Positions 54,618 to 63,712 of a stretch of 64,000 bases of DNA are shown here, piece after piece; position 1 is the first letter of the stretch; each line of letters begins with the position of its first letter. Under the pieces are notes generated by a model. That model was not told the DNA's origin. It worked only from the letters and a program-made list of their open reading frames with translations, and searched no databases. Source of the stretch: Prostheceraeus crozeri (lineage: Eukaryota; Platyhelminthes; Polycladida; Euryleptidae); contig CAJQUW010014381.1 of the NCBI GenBank assembly GCA_907163375.1, positions 186,001 to 250,000 of the forward strand, in the 5' to 3' direction. Made by a program: the position numbers and the translations under genes.

Positions 54618-55460
54618 TCAGCGTTGGAAGGACATATTGTAGTCAAGAAAAGCTTTCATAAAAAATGCGTTGCTTCTTCTAGCGGTGCGAAAAGCGTCTA
54701 TTGCAAAGTGTCTTGAAAAATGTAGACGACGAGGAACAATTTCTCTCAAAGGATGAAGTGGGTTTTCAAATTTCAGCAAAAAATTAACTTGCTGAACATG
54801 TCATCAATATCGCACAATATGCTACACTTACATTTGAATCCGCAGATAATATGGTGAGCACGTTTCGTAATGCGACGAATCTTAAATTGAACACTTTGAG
54901 TTCGGTGACAAAAATGGGAGCACGATACGTTAACACAGATGAGATAATCGAGCTATATACTTCAACAAGCTGACTTTTTAGATAGATACGGCTTAGTCGA
55001 CGAATGACAAAAAGTCTTTGTGAACATATTTTCGAAAATGATTTAAAATGCTCGTCCCAGCTGAAATTATCAGACCAGACGACACCATGAATTTTTAGGA
55101 CTTTCAATACCTTGATATCAGGTATAATTGGCACGGTAGAATTGAGAGAGCATTTGAAAATTATTTGCTTGCTTTTCGATTTGTTGATGACCATGCCCTT
55201 TTCGTCCACCCAAGACTGAATGGTTGACAAATTGGAGGGTGTGGGAGACTATCTTTGCATTTTCTGAGGAGACTTGTAGGGATCCAAAAAAGGCGCCGAA
55301 CAGATATGGAGCCAGGACACTTCCTGAGGTAGCCCAGATGTTGCAGGGTAAACGGGACCAAATAAATCATTTGATTTTACCAATTGTTGTCTGTCAGTGA
55401 CATACGATAGCAACCAAATTAAAAACCCATGGTTTATTCCACGTTTGGAGAAATCGTTGA
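54618..55460 (-). pseudogene. LINE reverse transcriptase, palm to C-terminus
   Basis: From high to low coordinates: WLLSYVTDRQQLVKSND, an SGLPQEVSW-like template-grip region around 55,330, IQSWVDEKGMVINKSKSKQI (54,784-55,230) and IHGVVWSDNFSWDEHFKSF, then a C-terminal stretch HPLREIVPRRLHFSRHFA. The pattern suits Jockey/CR1-like LINEs. At least three frame changes; no endonuclease is seen, so it is 5' truncated. Confidence 0.75.
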
Positions 55461-56373
55461 TTATGCCCTATTCACACTGGTCGACGAAGATTTTTCGCAG
55501 TAGACTGAGTGAATTCTTTGCGAAGGTTGGTTTATCATTTCAGTGGTCGCAGTCAATTGAATGCGTGAAACCACTCATTCAATGTGAATGGTGTCGACGA
55601 CTGCAGCCGATGTGTTCACTCCGTGAATTTACTGCAACCACTCTGTCGTCTGCGAGAATTTACTGCGACGACTGCGAGCATTTACTGCGGTAACTAATTG
55701 CATCTATGAACAAGTGTTGAAATCATTGGTTGAAAACATTGGAACTCATCAGTATACAACAGATAGCATAATATCGAGCGTCTCAAATTCTTGACAGCAT
55801 GAAAAGAAACAAGGCGATTGCCAGTATCTTGTTATTCGATCAATTAGAAAAGGATGAGACGCAAAAAGCGTCGATTTTGGATGAGACCAGCCATCGCCAA
55901 TAGAGACTATCATATCGCTTACCTCCTTCAAATTTGGACACCACCCACTTCCATGCATTTTCTTTTTTGGTCAAATTTCGGTAATCTTTTGTTGTGTTAT
56001 CATAGATCAGGGGGTTGTTCTCAATCGCTTCGATTAATTCGCCGTCTTCCATTCTTGCCTTTCTTGACTTCCACTGATTTGACTGCGACGCAAATGAACT
56101 ATTTCATTCTTGCCGCAGTGATAGAAAACACGCATGCCCCTCATTTCACATGAAGTTCGCAATGAATCATTCACACCTGCATGCGTGTATTAGCGATACC
56201 ATTCACACCTACGCAGTCAACTTCTCCTCCGCAGTCAAATTCAAGACTGACTGAGTGGTTTCTCGCAGTGATCGCAGTGGTTCTTCGCAGTCGACTGCTA
56301 AAGCATTCACATCAAATGATGTCTTCGCAGTGTTCGACAACAGGAGTTCGCAGTCAGTGAGAATCAGGCCTTA
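55461..56373. mobile_element. Internally deleted PIF/Harbinger element
   Basis: Element 55,464-56,370 (907 bp), flanked by TTA on both sides (55,461-55,463 and 56,371-56,373). Tips TGCCCTATTCACACTGG and, inverted, GGCCTGATTCTCACTG are alike. Subterminal DNA is full of GCAGTC/GACTGC words (about a dozen). The 3-bp TTA/TWA target is diagnostic for Harbinger. Confidence 0.85.
55840..56052 (-). pseudogene. MADF DNA-binding domain remnant of Harbinger
   Basis: A 70-residue frame starting MEDGELIEAIENNPLIYD, then YRNLTKKENAWKWVVSKFE: the N-terminal part of a MADF domain, the Myb/SANT-like DNA-binding module of the second Harbinger protein. On the plus strand, 55,854-55,905 reads RRKKRRFWMRPAIANRDY, the usual N-terminus of the Harbinger transposase. 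So an internal deletion has brought the starts of the two convergent genes together. Confidence 0.7.
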
Positions 56374-56652
56374 GTCTGCTGTGGTGTATTCCATCAAAGG
56401 CCTCGGATAGATCGATGCTCGTTAGACGAACGGCGACGGTGGAAGTCTAGTAATCCCATTGCAAAAGAAAGGACAAATGTGCAGCGATGAGTCATCGCTG
56501 CTGACTCATCGCTACTGAGTCCCCCCCCTCTGGGGAGAGGAAGGGAGTTCGCCAAGCATGTGATGGAAAAGATCGGACCGAGAGGAGGAAACCGTCCCCC
56601 CCCTCCTGTGAAGTTGTTAGGTGTTCGACGTTCACGTCTCCTGTCGTGTTAA

Positions 56653-57250
56653 TGCTGGTTTTGGACGTTTTGGGATAAGAAAGGGGTTGTTTCGGGGTGA
56701 AGGAGTGTTCGGATGGACAAACCGAGGCCAGATTCGGATTCTACGTGAAATTTTGAGCGAGGAAGGTGGTTTCCAGCTCAATCTGAGAGGAATAGTGCTG
56801 ACCCCCCCCCCCTCCTGTCAGACTTCCAACTTTGGTGGAGTGATCGTAGAGAGTCGTGCCGTAGCTCATGTGAAAGCTCAGACTGAGTCAAATTGAGTGG
56901 AAAGCATCGTTTGTCCAAGTCTTTCTTGATTTAGAGTGGAGAGTGGCTTTAAGATGTCAGGAATCTCCAAAAAACGATAGAGTTAGAATGGGCAGGTTTT
57001 GGACGTTTTGGGATGAGAAAGGTCATATTTCAGGGTGAAAGAGTGTTCGGATGGACAAGCCAAGGCCAGATTCGGACTCTACATGACATGCAACATCGGC
57101 AGGGTGATTTTCAAGTCAATCGGAGAGAAAAAGTTCTGACTACCCCCCTCTGGACAGTGACTTCAATCTTGGCTTGTAGGGATCGTAGAAAGTCGTGCGA
57201 TAGCTCGTTTGAAAGCTAAGAGTGAGACAAATTCACTGGACGAAACGGCT
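56653..57250 (+). repeat. Diverged tandem duplication of about 342 bp
   Basis: GGTTTTGGACGTTTTGGGAT starts copies at about 56,654 and 56,996; the copies share GTGTTCGGATGGACAA, GGCCAGATTCGGA, a C-tract and GTCGTGCNNTAGCTC. Short poly-C tracts also occur near 56,519 and 56,597, hinting at older copies to the left. Non-coding. Confidence 0.75.
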
Positions 57251-57399
57251 TGTCTCTACGTTCCTTCGTTTAGGTTTGAGAGCGAAATGTTGATTTTTGG
57301 AAAATCGCGGCATCGTATAAGAAATCTGAGACCAGATTTGGAATCCTCGTTTATTTTACACCCGCATAGATGGGTTTTGAGGGTTGTGGGAGTGAAATA

Positions 57400-58808
57400 A
57401 AATTTTCGAACTTTTTATGTATCGAATTTTTTGATTTTTGGCGGTGAATAGCTGAGGATTGGAAGTGAGTAAAGACGTCGGGTGTCTTTTAGTGGAAACA
57501 CCGCACTTTTTTCTCTAGGATCCTACATATTCAGATCTGTGGAAGGCTTCGTTTCGAAATGAGAGCTTGACTAAAATCGAATTTTTACGCATTTTCTATG
57601 ATTTTGGATACTTTGAATAAATTTTTTCAACTCGGCTTCTGGTGATTGGAGAAAGTTGAGTGATGGCTTAAATGAAACGTGAGAGCCAGAAAACGTGACT
57701 GTCAAAATTTGAAGACAATCGGAGCTCTAGAACCAGAGACAGAAGCGTTTAAAGTTTGGAAAAGAGAACAAAGGCTACATCAGCTGATGATGTACGAATC
57801 TTATATAAGCTGGGAACCGAATGAGAAATCTCATTAAGACGAAAGATTGTCAGAGATAGGTCGTCTCTCCGGAACTCTGATGATAGCATCGGAAATTCTT
57901 AAATCGGAAACCGACTTAGGAAATTTCGTTGCTGATATCAGCTAAGGTGTCAGACTTATAGGTTAGCCATATGGTTTGTGATCACTTTGATCAAATAGGT
58001 CAAATACTTATAAACGGTGTATCTTCGGTTCTAGTGCTCCGATGGAGTTGATTCGAATTGCATGTGATAGCTATTGATCAAACCTATATTTACAGACTAC
58101 TTATAAAATTGTATAAGTACTGCTAAAAAGTTGAAAAATTTAAATTCGTTATTTTTGGAGGGTTTCTGGGGTTTTCGACCCTGTTGAAGTCAATGAAGGC
58201 ATGTATACGTGTGTACGAGCAAGTCTTCTCATGTCTTTACATTATACAAGCAACTTTTCACTCAAAGCGTGCATGGTACGGAGAGTTTCGCTGTAATATT
58301 CCAATGACAGGGTTTTCCTTCGGGACGGCGGATGATGCCGTAGTGATAAGTGTGGCAAGGGAGTGTGTCATATTTTAGACCGAAACCTCTGGGGCAACTC
58401 ATGTTGGCCATTTGACACAGCAGTTCTCAACGTAGCACTTTGAACGCCAATCGGTTGAGTCTTAGCTATCTTGTCATGGGTGGCTACTAAACATCTCCAT
58501 TGCAAAACGCTTGTGAATCACGGCTTGCTATCCCTCTCCAGGGCTTGCTATCAAGCTGATCAAAGCAACGACTTGGGATGTTTCCTCCTGTAAATAACTC
58601 CACCGGTTTTCATGTCAAAATCGGGGCCCGGATACCAACACAGTGATATGACGCACGCTCTGTCCGCGAGAGGTTGGATTTGTGGGTCGAGGCCTTGGAG
58701 CTGGGATAAGATCCCATCTGAGTAATGCCTGTAACGGATTCAAGAGATTAACACCTAAAGGGTTGCTGGCTTGCTATAAGGCCGATTAAATGGCCAGTCT
58801 TGGTCGAA
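57400..58808. other. Non-coding, nothing recognised
   Basis: Only short frames without domains. The style of sequence up to about 57,800 resembles the tandem units before it, so it may be a further decayed copy. Confidence 0.35.
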
Positions 58809-59058
58809 GGAGAGCGCCTCTTGTCATCAATCGTTTGCCTTTGTGATAGCACTGGGCAACAGTTGTAGGAGAATGCCTCTTGTCATCAATCGTTTGCCCT
58901 TGTGATAGAATTGGGCAACAGTTGTAGGAGCTGGTAACTCGCCTCTTGACGTCAATAGTTTGCCTTTGTGATAGCACTGGGCAACAGTCATAGGAGTTGG
59001 TAACTCACCTCTTGACGTCAATAATTTGTCTTTGTGATAGCACTGGGCAACAGACGTA
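58809..59058 (+). repeat. Four-copy minisatellite
   Basis: Units begin at about 58,809, 58,868, 58,927 and 58,993 (59, 59, 66 and 66 bp). The shared core is GCCTCTTG..GTCAATNGTTTGCCTTTGTGATAGCACTGGGCAACAG, here abbreviated by its parts CGTCAAT, TTTGTGATAG and TGGGCAACAG. The last two units carry an extra GGTAACTC. Confidence 0.85.
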
Positions 59059-59059
59059 G

Positions 59060-59643
59060 CAGTCTTTGTGCTACAAGGCGTTAACGACGGATTACAAAGG
59101 AAAGCCTCGTTGTCAAGTCAAAATTTAGAAAGACTGAATCATGGCTTTGTGTTGGAAGGGTACATAAACCGTTGCATCTCTTTCATATTCATTTCAGTCG
59201 GATCAAACGCCCAACACAATCATAAGCTCGCCTCAAAAACCGCGCATAAAGACAAGAAACTTATGGGAGGAGTTTGATCGATCTGAGAGCGCTGAGATGT
59301 GCCTTCAATCCCTTAGAAGGATCGGTTCCTCGGAGCAGGTGCAAAGCTCTTATACCAGTGCGGTTCAGGTGGAGCCTGATGCTTATCTGGTAGAGAGGTT
59401 GAAAATAGCTCTCAGCGGCATCGGCCAGTCCCGCCCAAGTTAGATGGTTGTCTTTTTTATAAACATTAGATTATCTTTCATACATACAACACATTCTTTC
59501 ATCACCTTCGTCGGGAATGTCCCATGAGCCCTCTTAAGGGCTACCTTCTAATGCAGCCAAAGCGGTTATGTGTTCTACATGCTATGTACCCTTGGAAACT
59601 ATATTATGTCCCATCTGTGATCAAGAAATAATTTCAACAGTCA
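59060..59643. other. Spacer before the second Polinton-like element
   Basis: No gene recognised. The left end of the second virus-like element should lie in or near this stretch, but its inverted repeat cannot be identified without the other end. Confidence 0.4.
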
Positions 59644-60012
59644 ATGTATATAAATGACAAGGTTTTGATGCAATCCTTATTGATTTTAGAACAGTCATCT
59701 ATAACCATGACACCGCTGCATCACCATCTCATTGAAAAGAGAAAGCATGATTATACAAGGCAGTGGATTATTGTGTTGGAAAAACTATTATCATCCAGTG
59801 ATTGTAGAGAGATGATACATCGTTTGAGTAATGCTATCATCATTCACGCAAACTGTGAAGATGTTGACTATATGTTATCTTATAATTGTAAACCAAAGCA
59901 GTTTACGAATACAAATTCATCACTGATACATCATGGTCTTTCATTACCTTGCTTGGAGCCATGTATTCTACACGTTGCTTATGGGAAACTTTTTCCACTT
60001 AAGCACAATTGA
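59644..60012 (+). CDS. Unknown 122-residue protein
   Basis: Open frame with many His and Cys (MTPLHHHLIEKRKH, SSSDCREMIHRL) and no recognised motif. First gene seen in the second element; overlaps the next frame by 80 bp, so one of the two starts may be further in. Confidence 0.4.
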   Translation: MYINDKVLMQSLLILEQSSITMTPLHHHLIEKRKHDYTRQWIIVLEKLLSSSDCREMIHRLSNAIIIHANCEDVDYMLSYNCKPKQFTNTNSSLIHHGLSLPCLEPCILHVAYGKLFPLKHN

Positions 60013-60292
60013 TGCAAAGGCATTAAACTTTACAAGCATCATCGTACAAACAGATTGTTCATGTATGGCTCATAACATATCAGCAAACGATACAGCTGAA
60101 CTGTTTCCATTGAACTATAGTATCTCACTTAATGATACATTACAGCTACCCACACATGTATCTGCTTCTGACTATCCCACTGGTACTGTGGCTGTTCTCA
60201 GTGTATTGCTTTTTACTAGTGCTGTACTCAATGTCTTCATCCATTTCATTGCGTTTACGTCGGTGATGTTTCGACGCTGCTGTCGTGTTTAA
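59933..60292 (+). CDS. Small membrane glycoprotein-like protein
   Basis: A 119-residue frame with a hydrophobic N-terminus (residues 1-25, signal-like), several N-glycosylation sequons (NFT, NIS, NDT, NYS), and a strong membrane segment at about 82-111 (GTVAVLSVLLFTSAVLNVFI) with a basic end RRCCRV. Type I membrane topology is likely. It may be a virion or host-cell membrane protein; family not recognised. Confidence 0.5.
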   Translation: MVFHYLAWSHVFYTLLMGNFFHLSTIDAKALNFTSIIVQTDCSCMAHNISANDTAELFPLNYSISLNDTLQLPTHVSASDYPTGTVAVLSVLLFTSAVLNVFIHFIAFTSVMFRRCCRV

Positions 60293-60323
60293 GCAAAGAA
60301 CACTCTAAGATCCACTTGTAAAA

Positions 60324-60725
60324 ATGGCTAGACGTCGTTCATCTCACCGTTCGCGCAGACAAATGTGTCAATCAAATGCAAACAAAAAATTCTGTCTCAC
60401 TCTTCGTCGCTTATTAAAATTAAAACCATCTCATCGATGTGAGGCAATGAAGCTGGCAAACAATGCCTTCATTCGTAAAATGTGCTCGGAAACACGAAAA
60501 GTGCGTTATATGACATTAAATAGCAAAAAGGCCAATGCAATTGCCAGGCATGGTAAAGTTCTTCGCACCTTGAGCAATCCAAAAACATCAATTCTTGCAA
60601 AGCGCAAACTATTAGCACAGCGCGGTGGCTTCTTAACACTTTTACCGCCTATTATCATGGCAGCTGCCGGTCCTGCTTTGGGAGGATTAGCTGGTGCTCT
60701 CGCGAATAAAGCCATTAATGGATAG
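60324..60725 (+). CDS. Basic core protein with pX-like tail
   Basis: A 133-residue frame: Arg/Ser-rich start (MARRRSSHRSRRQ), basic middle, and RGGFLTLLPPIIMAAAGPAL with GGLAGALANKAI at the end. The GGFLxLLPP...GxAxGGL signature is the pX/mu-type core tail of adenovirus-like and Polinton proteins, expected to bind DNA in the capsid. Shares the idea, not the sequence, with the gene at 22,208-22,700. Confidence 0.65.
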   Translation: MARRRSSHRSRRQMCQSNANKKFCLTLRRLLKLKPSHRCEAMKLANNAFIRKMCSETRKVRYMTLNSKKANAIARHGKVLRTLSNPKTSILAKRKLLAQRGGFLTLLPPIIMAAAGPALGGLAGALANKAING

Positions 60726-60764
60726 ATACTAAGTTAAATGGTATGACTTTTAATCAAAATAAAC

Positions 60765-61382
60765 ATGGATTTCCGTTTACGCTGTAATCGCACTGTGTGT
60801 ATCGTAGGACCGTCTCATAGTGGGAAGACACATTTAACACTGCAATTGTTGGAGCGTCGTAATGAGATTTTTGACTGCATACCGAATCGTGTTGTTTGGT
60901 GCCATGGAATTTATCAACACAACTTACATCGTGAATTGGTTGGTAAGGGTTATTTGGTTCAACCGGGGATTATCAGCACTGCTGATATTCAACCCTATGA
61001 TATTATCATTCTTGATGATTTACTTAATGAGAGTAAGAACTCACAAGAAGTGACTGCTATGTTTACCAAGGCTGCTCATCACAAACCATGCTTTTTCATT
61101 TTTATTATGCAAAATCTTTTTCCAAGTGGAAAGGAATCACGGACTCGAAGTCTAAACACACATTACTACATCTTCAAAAATCCTCGCGATAAAAGTCAAG
61201 TTGAATTCCTATCTCGACAAGTTCTTCCACGCAAGTCAAAAGCCTTAATTGAAGTATTTGAGGCTGCTACGGAAAAACCCTATAATTATTTATTTTTGGA
61301 CTTTACCCAGGAGTGTCCTCAGGATTATCGCTTACGATGTGATCTCTTTGAGAAACCCATGATCATATATAAATTGTTATGA
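60765..61382 (+). CDS. Packaging ATPase of the second element
   Basis: An intact-looking 205-residue frame. CIVGPSHSGKTHLTLQLL is the Walker A loop and YDIIILDDLLNES the Walker B; FFIFIMQNLFPSGKESRT with RSLNTHYYIFKNPRDKSQ is a conserved block of this ATPase branch. Packages DNA into capsids. The stop overlaps the next start (ATGA). Confidence 0.85.
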   Translation: MDFRLRCNRTVCIVGPSHSGKTHLTLQLLERRNEIFDCIPNRVVWCHGIYQHNLHRELVGKGYLVQPGIISTADIQPYDIIILDDLLNESKNSQEVTAMFTKAAHHKPCFFIFIMQNLFPSGKESRTRSLNTHYYIFKNPRDKSQVEFLSRQVLPRKSKALIEVFEAATEKPYNYLFLDFTQECPQDYRLRCDLFEKPMIIYKLL

Positions 61383-61579
61383 GTGGTTTTCAACGCATGA
61401 TTGCTATTCTACAAGAAGAATATATACATCTGACTACAATGCAGAGTGTTCAACAACCTTGGGCAAATCAAATATCACAACTTAATCAGCAATATGAACA
61501 AGAAGCTGTACAAAGTAAAAATCCATATGATCGTATGATAAAGCAGAGTTCTACCTTAGAAGAAATTAAAAACAATTGA
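61379..61579 (+). CDS. Small conserved protein after the ATPase
   Basis: A 66-residue helical frame (MSGFQRMIAILQEEYIHLTT, PYDRMIKQSSTLEEIKNN). Overlaps the ATPase gene and the following frame by 4 bp each. Similar short proteins follow the ATPase in related elements as I recall them; role unknown. Confidence 0.55.
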   Translation: MSGFQRMIAILQEEYIHLTTMQSVQQPWANQISQLNQQYEQEAVQSKNPYDRMIKQSSTLEEIKNN

Positions 61580-62025
61580 AAGAAAAAATTCGTAATGATC
61601 TTTCGCTTGGTTCACCCAAAACCTATCGCAATCGCGCACTGAGCTTATATCGAAGTCTCGAACCCAACTTGAAAATCACTCAACGATGTGAAGTGGTAGG
61701 TGATGATGGTGGAGTCATTAAAGACTCAAGAGTGGAAGATTTAATTAATCATGCTGTTCGTGATCGTCGTCGTCACTTTGCACCTACAGGATGGGAGTTC
61801 TTTTTAAAAAGTATGAAGAAATTCAATGTTCCAAAGGCAATTCTTAGTCGTGATACCTTGGAGAAAATGGAAAATGATACTACACCTAGGAAGAGAAAGT
61901 TGCAAAGTGTAGAGAGCCCTAAAAAGAGAATCAAGCAAACTTTGAAAACACCCGAGAAGTTGCCGAAGCGTATATCAAAACCTTCAACACGCTACCCATC
62001 ATTTGATTTTATCACAGACTTCTAA
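61576..62025 (+). CDS. Conserved Polinton-associated protein
   Basis: A 149-residue frame with SPKTYRNRALSLYRSLEPN, RVEDLINHAVRDRRRHFAP and FNVPKAILSRDTLEKME, and a Lys/Arg-rich C-terminus. I recognise the RNRAxSLYR ... LINHAVRDRRR pattern from invertebrate Polinton neighbourhoods but know no function. Nucleic-acid binding is plausible from the basic tail. It overlaps the preceding frame by 4 bp. Confidence 0.6.
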   Translation: MKEKIRNDLSLGSPKTYRNRALSLYRSLEPNLKITQRCEVVGDDGGVIKDSRVEDLINHAVRDRRRHFAPTGWEFFLKSMKKFNVPKAILSRDTLEKMENDTTPRKRKLQSVESPKKRIKQTLKTPEKLPKRISKPSTRYPSFDFITDF

Positions 62026-62026
62026 T

Positions 62027-62173
62027 ATGAAGAAGCTATGTTGCATCCCATGTTCACAGTTGCCAAAAATTCATGTGTCATTGAACTGCTTAAGTACATG
62101 TTGCAAAAGTGATTCATACAAGACGGTTCAAAAAAAAGCAAAAGCAGGTCTCAAACACAAACGCAAACCCTAG
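62027..62173 (+). CDS. 48-residue Cys-rich basic peptide
   Basis: Starts 1 bp after the previous stop. Six Cys in the first 26 residues (LCCIPC, LNCLSTCC) and a Lys-rich end (KKAKAGLKHKRKP). Could be a small zinc-binding or core peptide. Weak, since it is short, but spacing and strand fit the gene cluster. Confidence 0.4.
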   Translation: MKKLCCIPCSQLPKIHVSLNCLSTCCKSDSYKTVQKKAKAGLKHKRKP

Positions 62174-62226
62174 AGGAGAAAAAGACCGTTACTTTGAGGC
62201 AAATAAGCGATCCCTCTTAATAGACG

Positions 62227-63203
62227 ATGGATAAACATCTGAAATCAATTTACTATAACCCAAAGCATTATGCAGGTTATGCTTCAGTGAAAAAGTTGTC
62301 ACAAGCAAGTGGTTATTCACAGAAACAAATGAAGAGATGGTTAAAAGCTCAACCTGCATATACATTGCACACACAAGCTCGAAAACGTTATCCTACCCGT
62401 TCTTATATCGTTCATGATATTGATGAACAATGTCAAGCAGATTTGGCTGATGTTTCTTTATTAGCTAAAAAGAATAAAGGCTATCGCTTTCCCCTAATTG
62501 TCATTGACTTATTTTCCCGTTATGCTTGGGTTCATCCACTCAAGACAAAACGTGGTGAAGAAGTGGCCGAGGCTTTTCAAAATATTTTCAGTGAAGGACG
62601 CATTCCCACACGTATTCAGACTGATCAAGGGAAAGAGTTTGAAAACAGACATGTGCGTGCTTTATTTCGCGAACTGTTTAGTGTGAAAAGTGCATACAAG
62701 GCTGCAGTGGTCGAACGCTTTAATCGTACACTGAAAACTCGTCTATGGCGCTATTTCACTGCATAGTAACGCAAAAGTGGACGGATGTATTACAAGATAC
62801 TGTACACGCTTACAATCATTCTGTTCATCGCATGATTGGTCACAAACCTGCTGACATAACTCCAGACATGGTGGATACAATCCGTGAAATCAATGCCAAA
62901 CGCAAGCAACCATCACAAGGTAAACGTGACTTTCAGATTGGTGACATAGTTCGCATTTCCAAGGTAAAAAGCGTGTTTGTTAAAGGTTATCTTCCCAATT
63001 GGACAGAAGAAATATTTACTGTCTCTGAGGTTAACAAGAAATTCAAGCCCACTACCTACAAGCTTCGTGATTATCATGGTGAAGAATTTGAAGGGAGTTT
63101 TTATCGTCATGAGATAACGCCCATCACCAAAGAAGATGATGACTACATGGTTGAAAAGATACTTCGTCACCAAATACGACAAGGGGAAAGTGGAGCCTGG
63201 TGA
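62227..63203 (+). pseudogene. Retroviral-type integrase of the second element
   Basis: YIVHDIDEQCQADLADVSLL and YRFPLIVIDLFSRYAWVHPL hold the first catalytic Asp region, TRIQTDQGKEFENRHV the second, and AAVVERFNRTLKTRLW the Glu. The C-terminal part has FQIGDIVRISKVKSVF (SH3-like), and a chromodomain-like tail (KWVGYP ... NSW) is recognisable just after, near 63,190-63,250. Polinton integrases often end in a chromodomain that guides insertion. Looks broken. Unlike the integrase at 20.8-22.0 kb it has no phospholipase part. Confidence 0.8.
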
Positions 63204-63322
63204 AATGGGTTGGCTATCCACATTCAATGAACAGTTGGATTCGTCATTGACCTATATCGTGTTAGTCAACGTTCCTAAGCAAAGTAATGAATTGTGTAAA
63301 TATAAATATATAAAAAATACCT

Positions 63323-63710
63323 ATGGATCAAACTGCTATGTTTTATTCTGCTCCCTCCTATGCTAGTCATGGAGCTGGCTTTCCCGTTTATGCTGGATCG
63401 AGACGTCAAAAAGGGGTAGTCTATTGGGTGCTGTCAAAGGTATGATGCTCCCCACTTTCTCAAATGTGGGAAAATCAGCTTTAAAGGAGTTGTAGGATTA
63501 GCAGCAGATGTAGCAAGTGATGCACTTTCAGGAAGATTGCCGATTCGTGAATCGTTAAAGCGTCATGGAATACAGCGTTTGAAGAATGTCGGTAAGGCTG
63601 GTATCAGGTCTGTCATCAGTCATATCAATCCACTCTCTACTTCAGGCAAACGTAAGCGAAGAGCATCCCGTATACCTCCAACCAAACGCAGACGACGTGG
63701 ACTGTTTTAA
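63323..63710 (+). pseudogene. pVI/core-like basic protein
   Basis: Begins MDQTAMFYSAPSYASHGAG, then FPVYAGSRRQKG; the later part has KGVVGLAADVASDALSGR and a strongly basic end (KRKRRASRIPPTKRRRRGLF). An amphipathic start plus a nuclear-signal-like tail fits the adenovirus pVI-type minor protein of this group. Looks broken. Confidence 0.55.
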
Positions 63711-63712
63711 AT

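Larger units (their letters stand above)
54618..56450 (-). mobile_element. LINE fragment split by a Harbinger element
   Basis: Minus-strand non-LTR RT. The right part at 56,374-56,450 reads RLTSIDLSEAFDGIHHSRL; the left part resumes at 55,460 with INDFSKRGINHGFLIWLLSY and continues through the palm and thumb to a stop at 54,618. The join is exactly in frame when the insert and one TTA are removed. Confidence 0.85.

Noticed and set aside
58786-59021. Two short minus-strand frames with repeated AQCYHKGK blocks
   Set aside because: They are translations of the minisatellite units.
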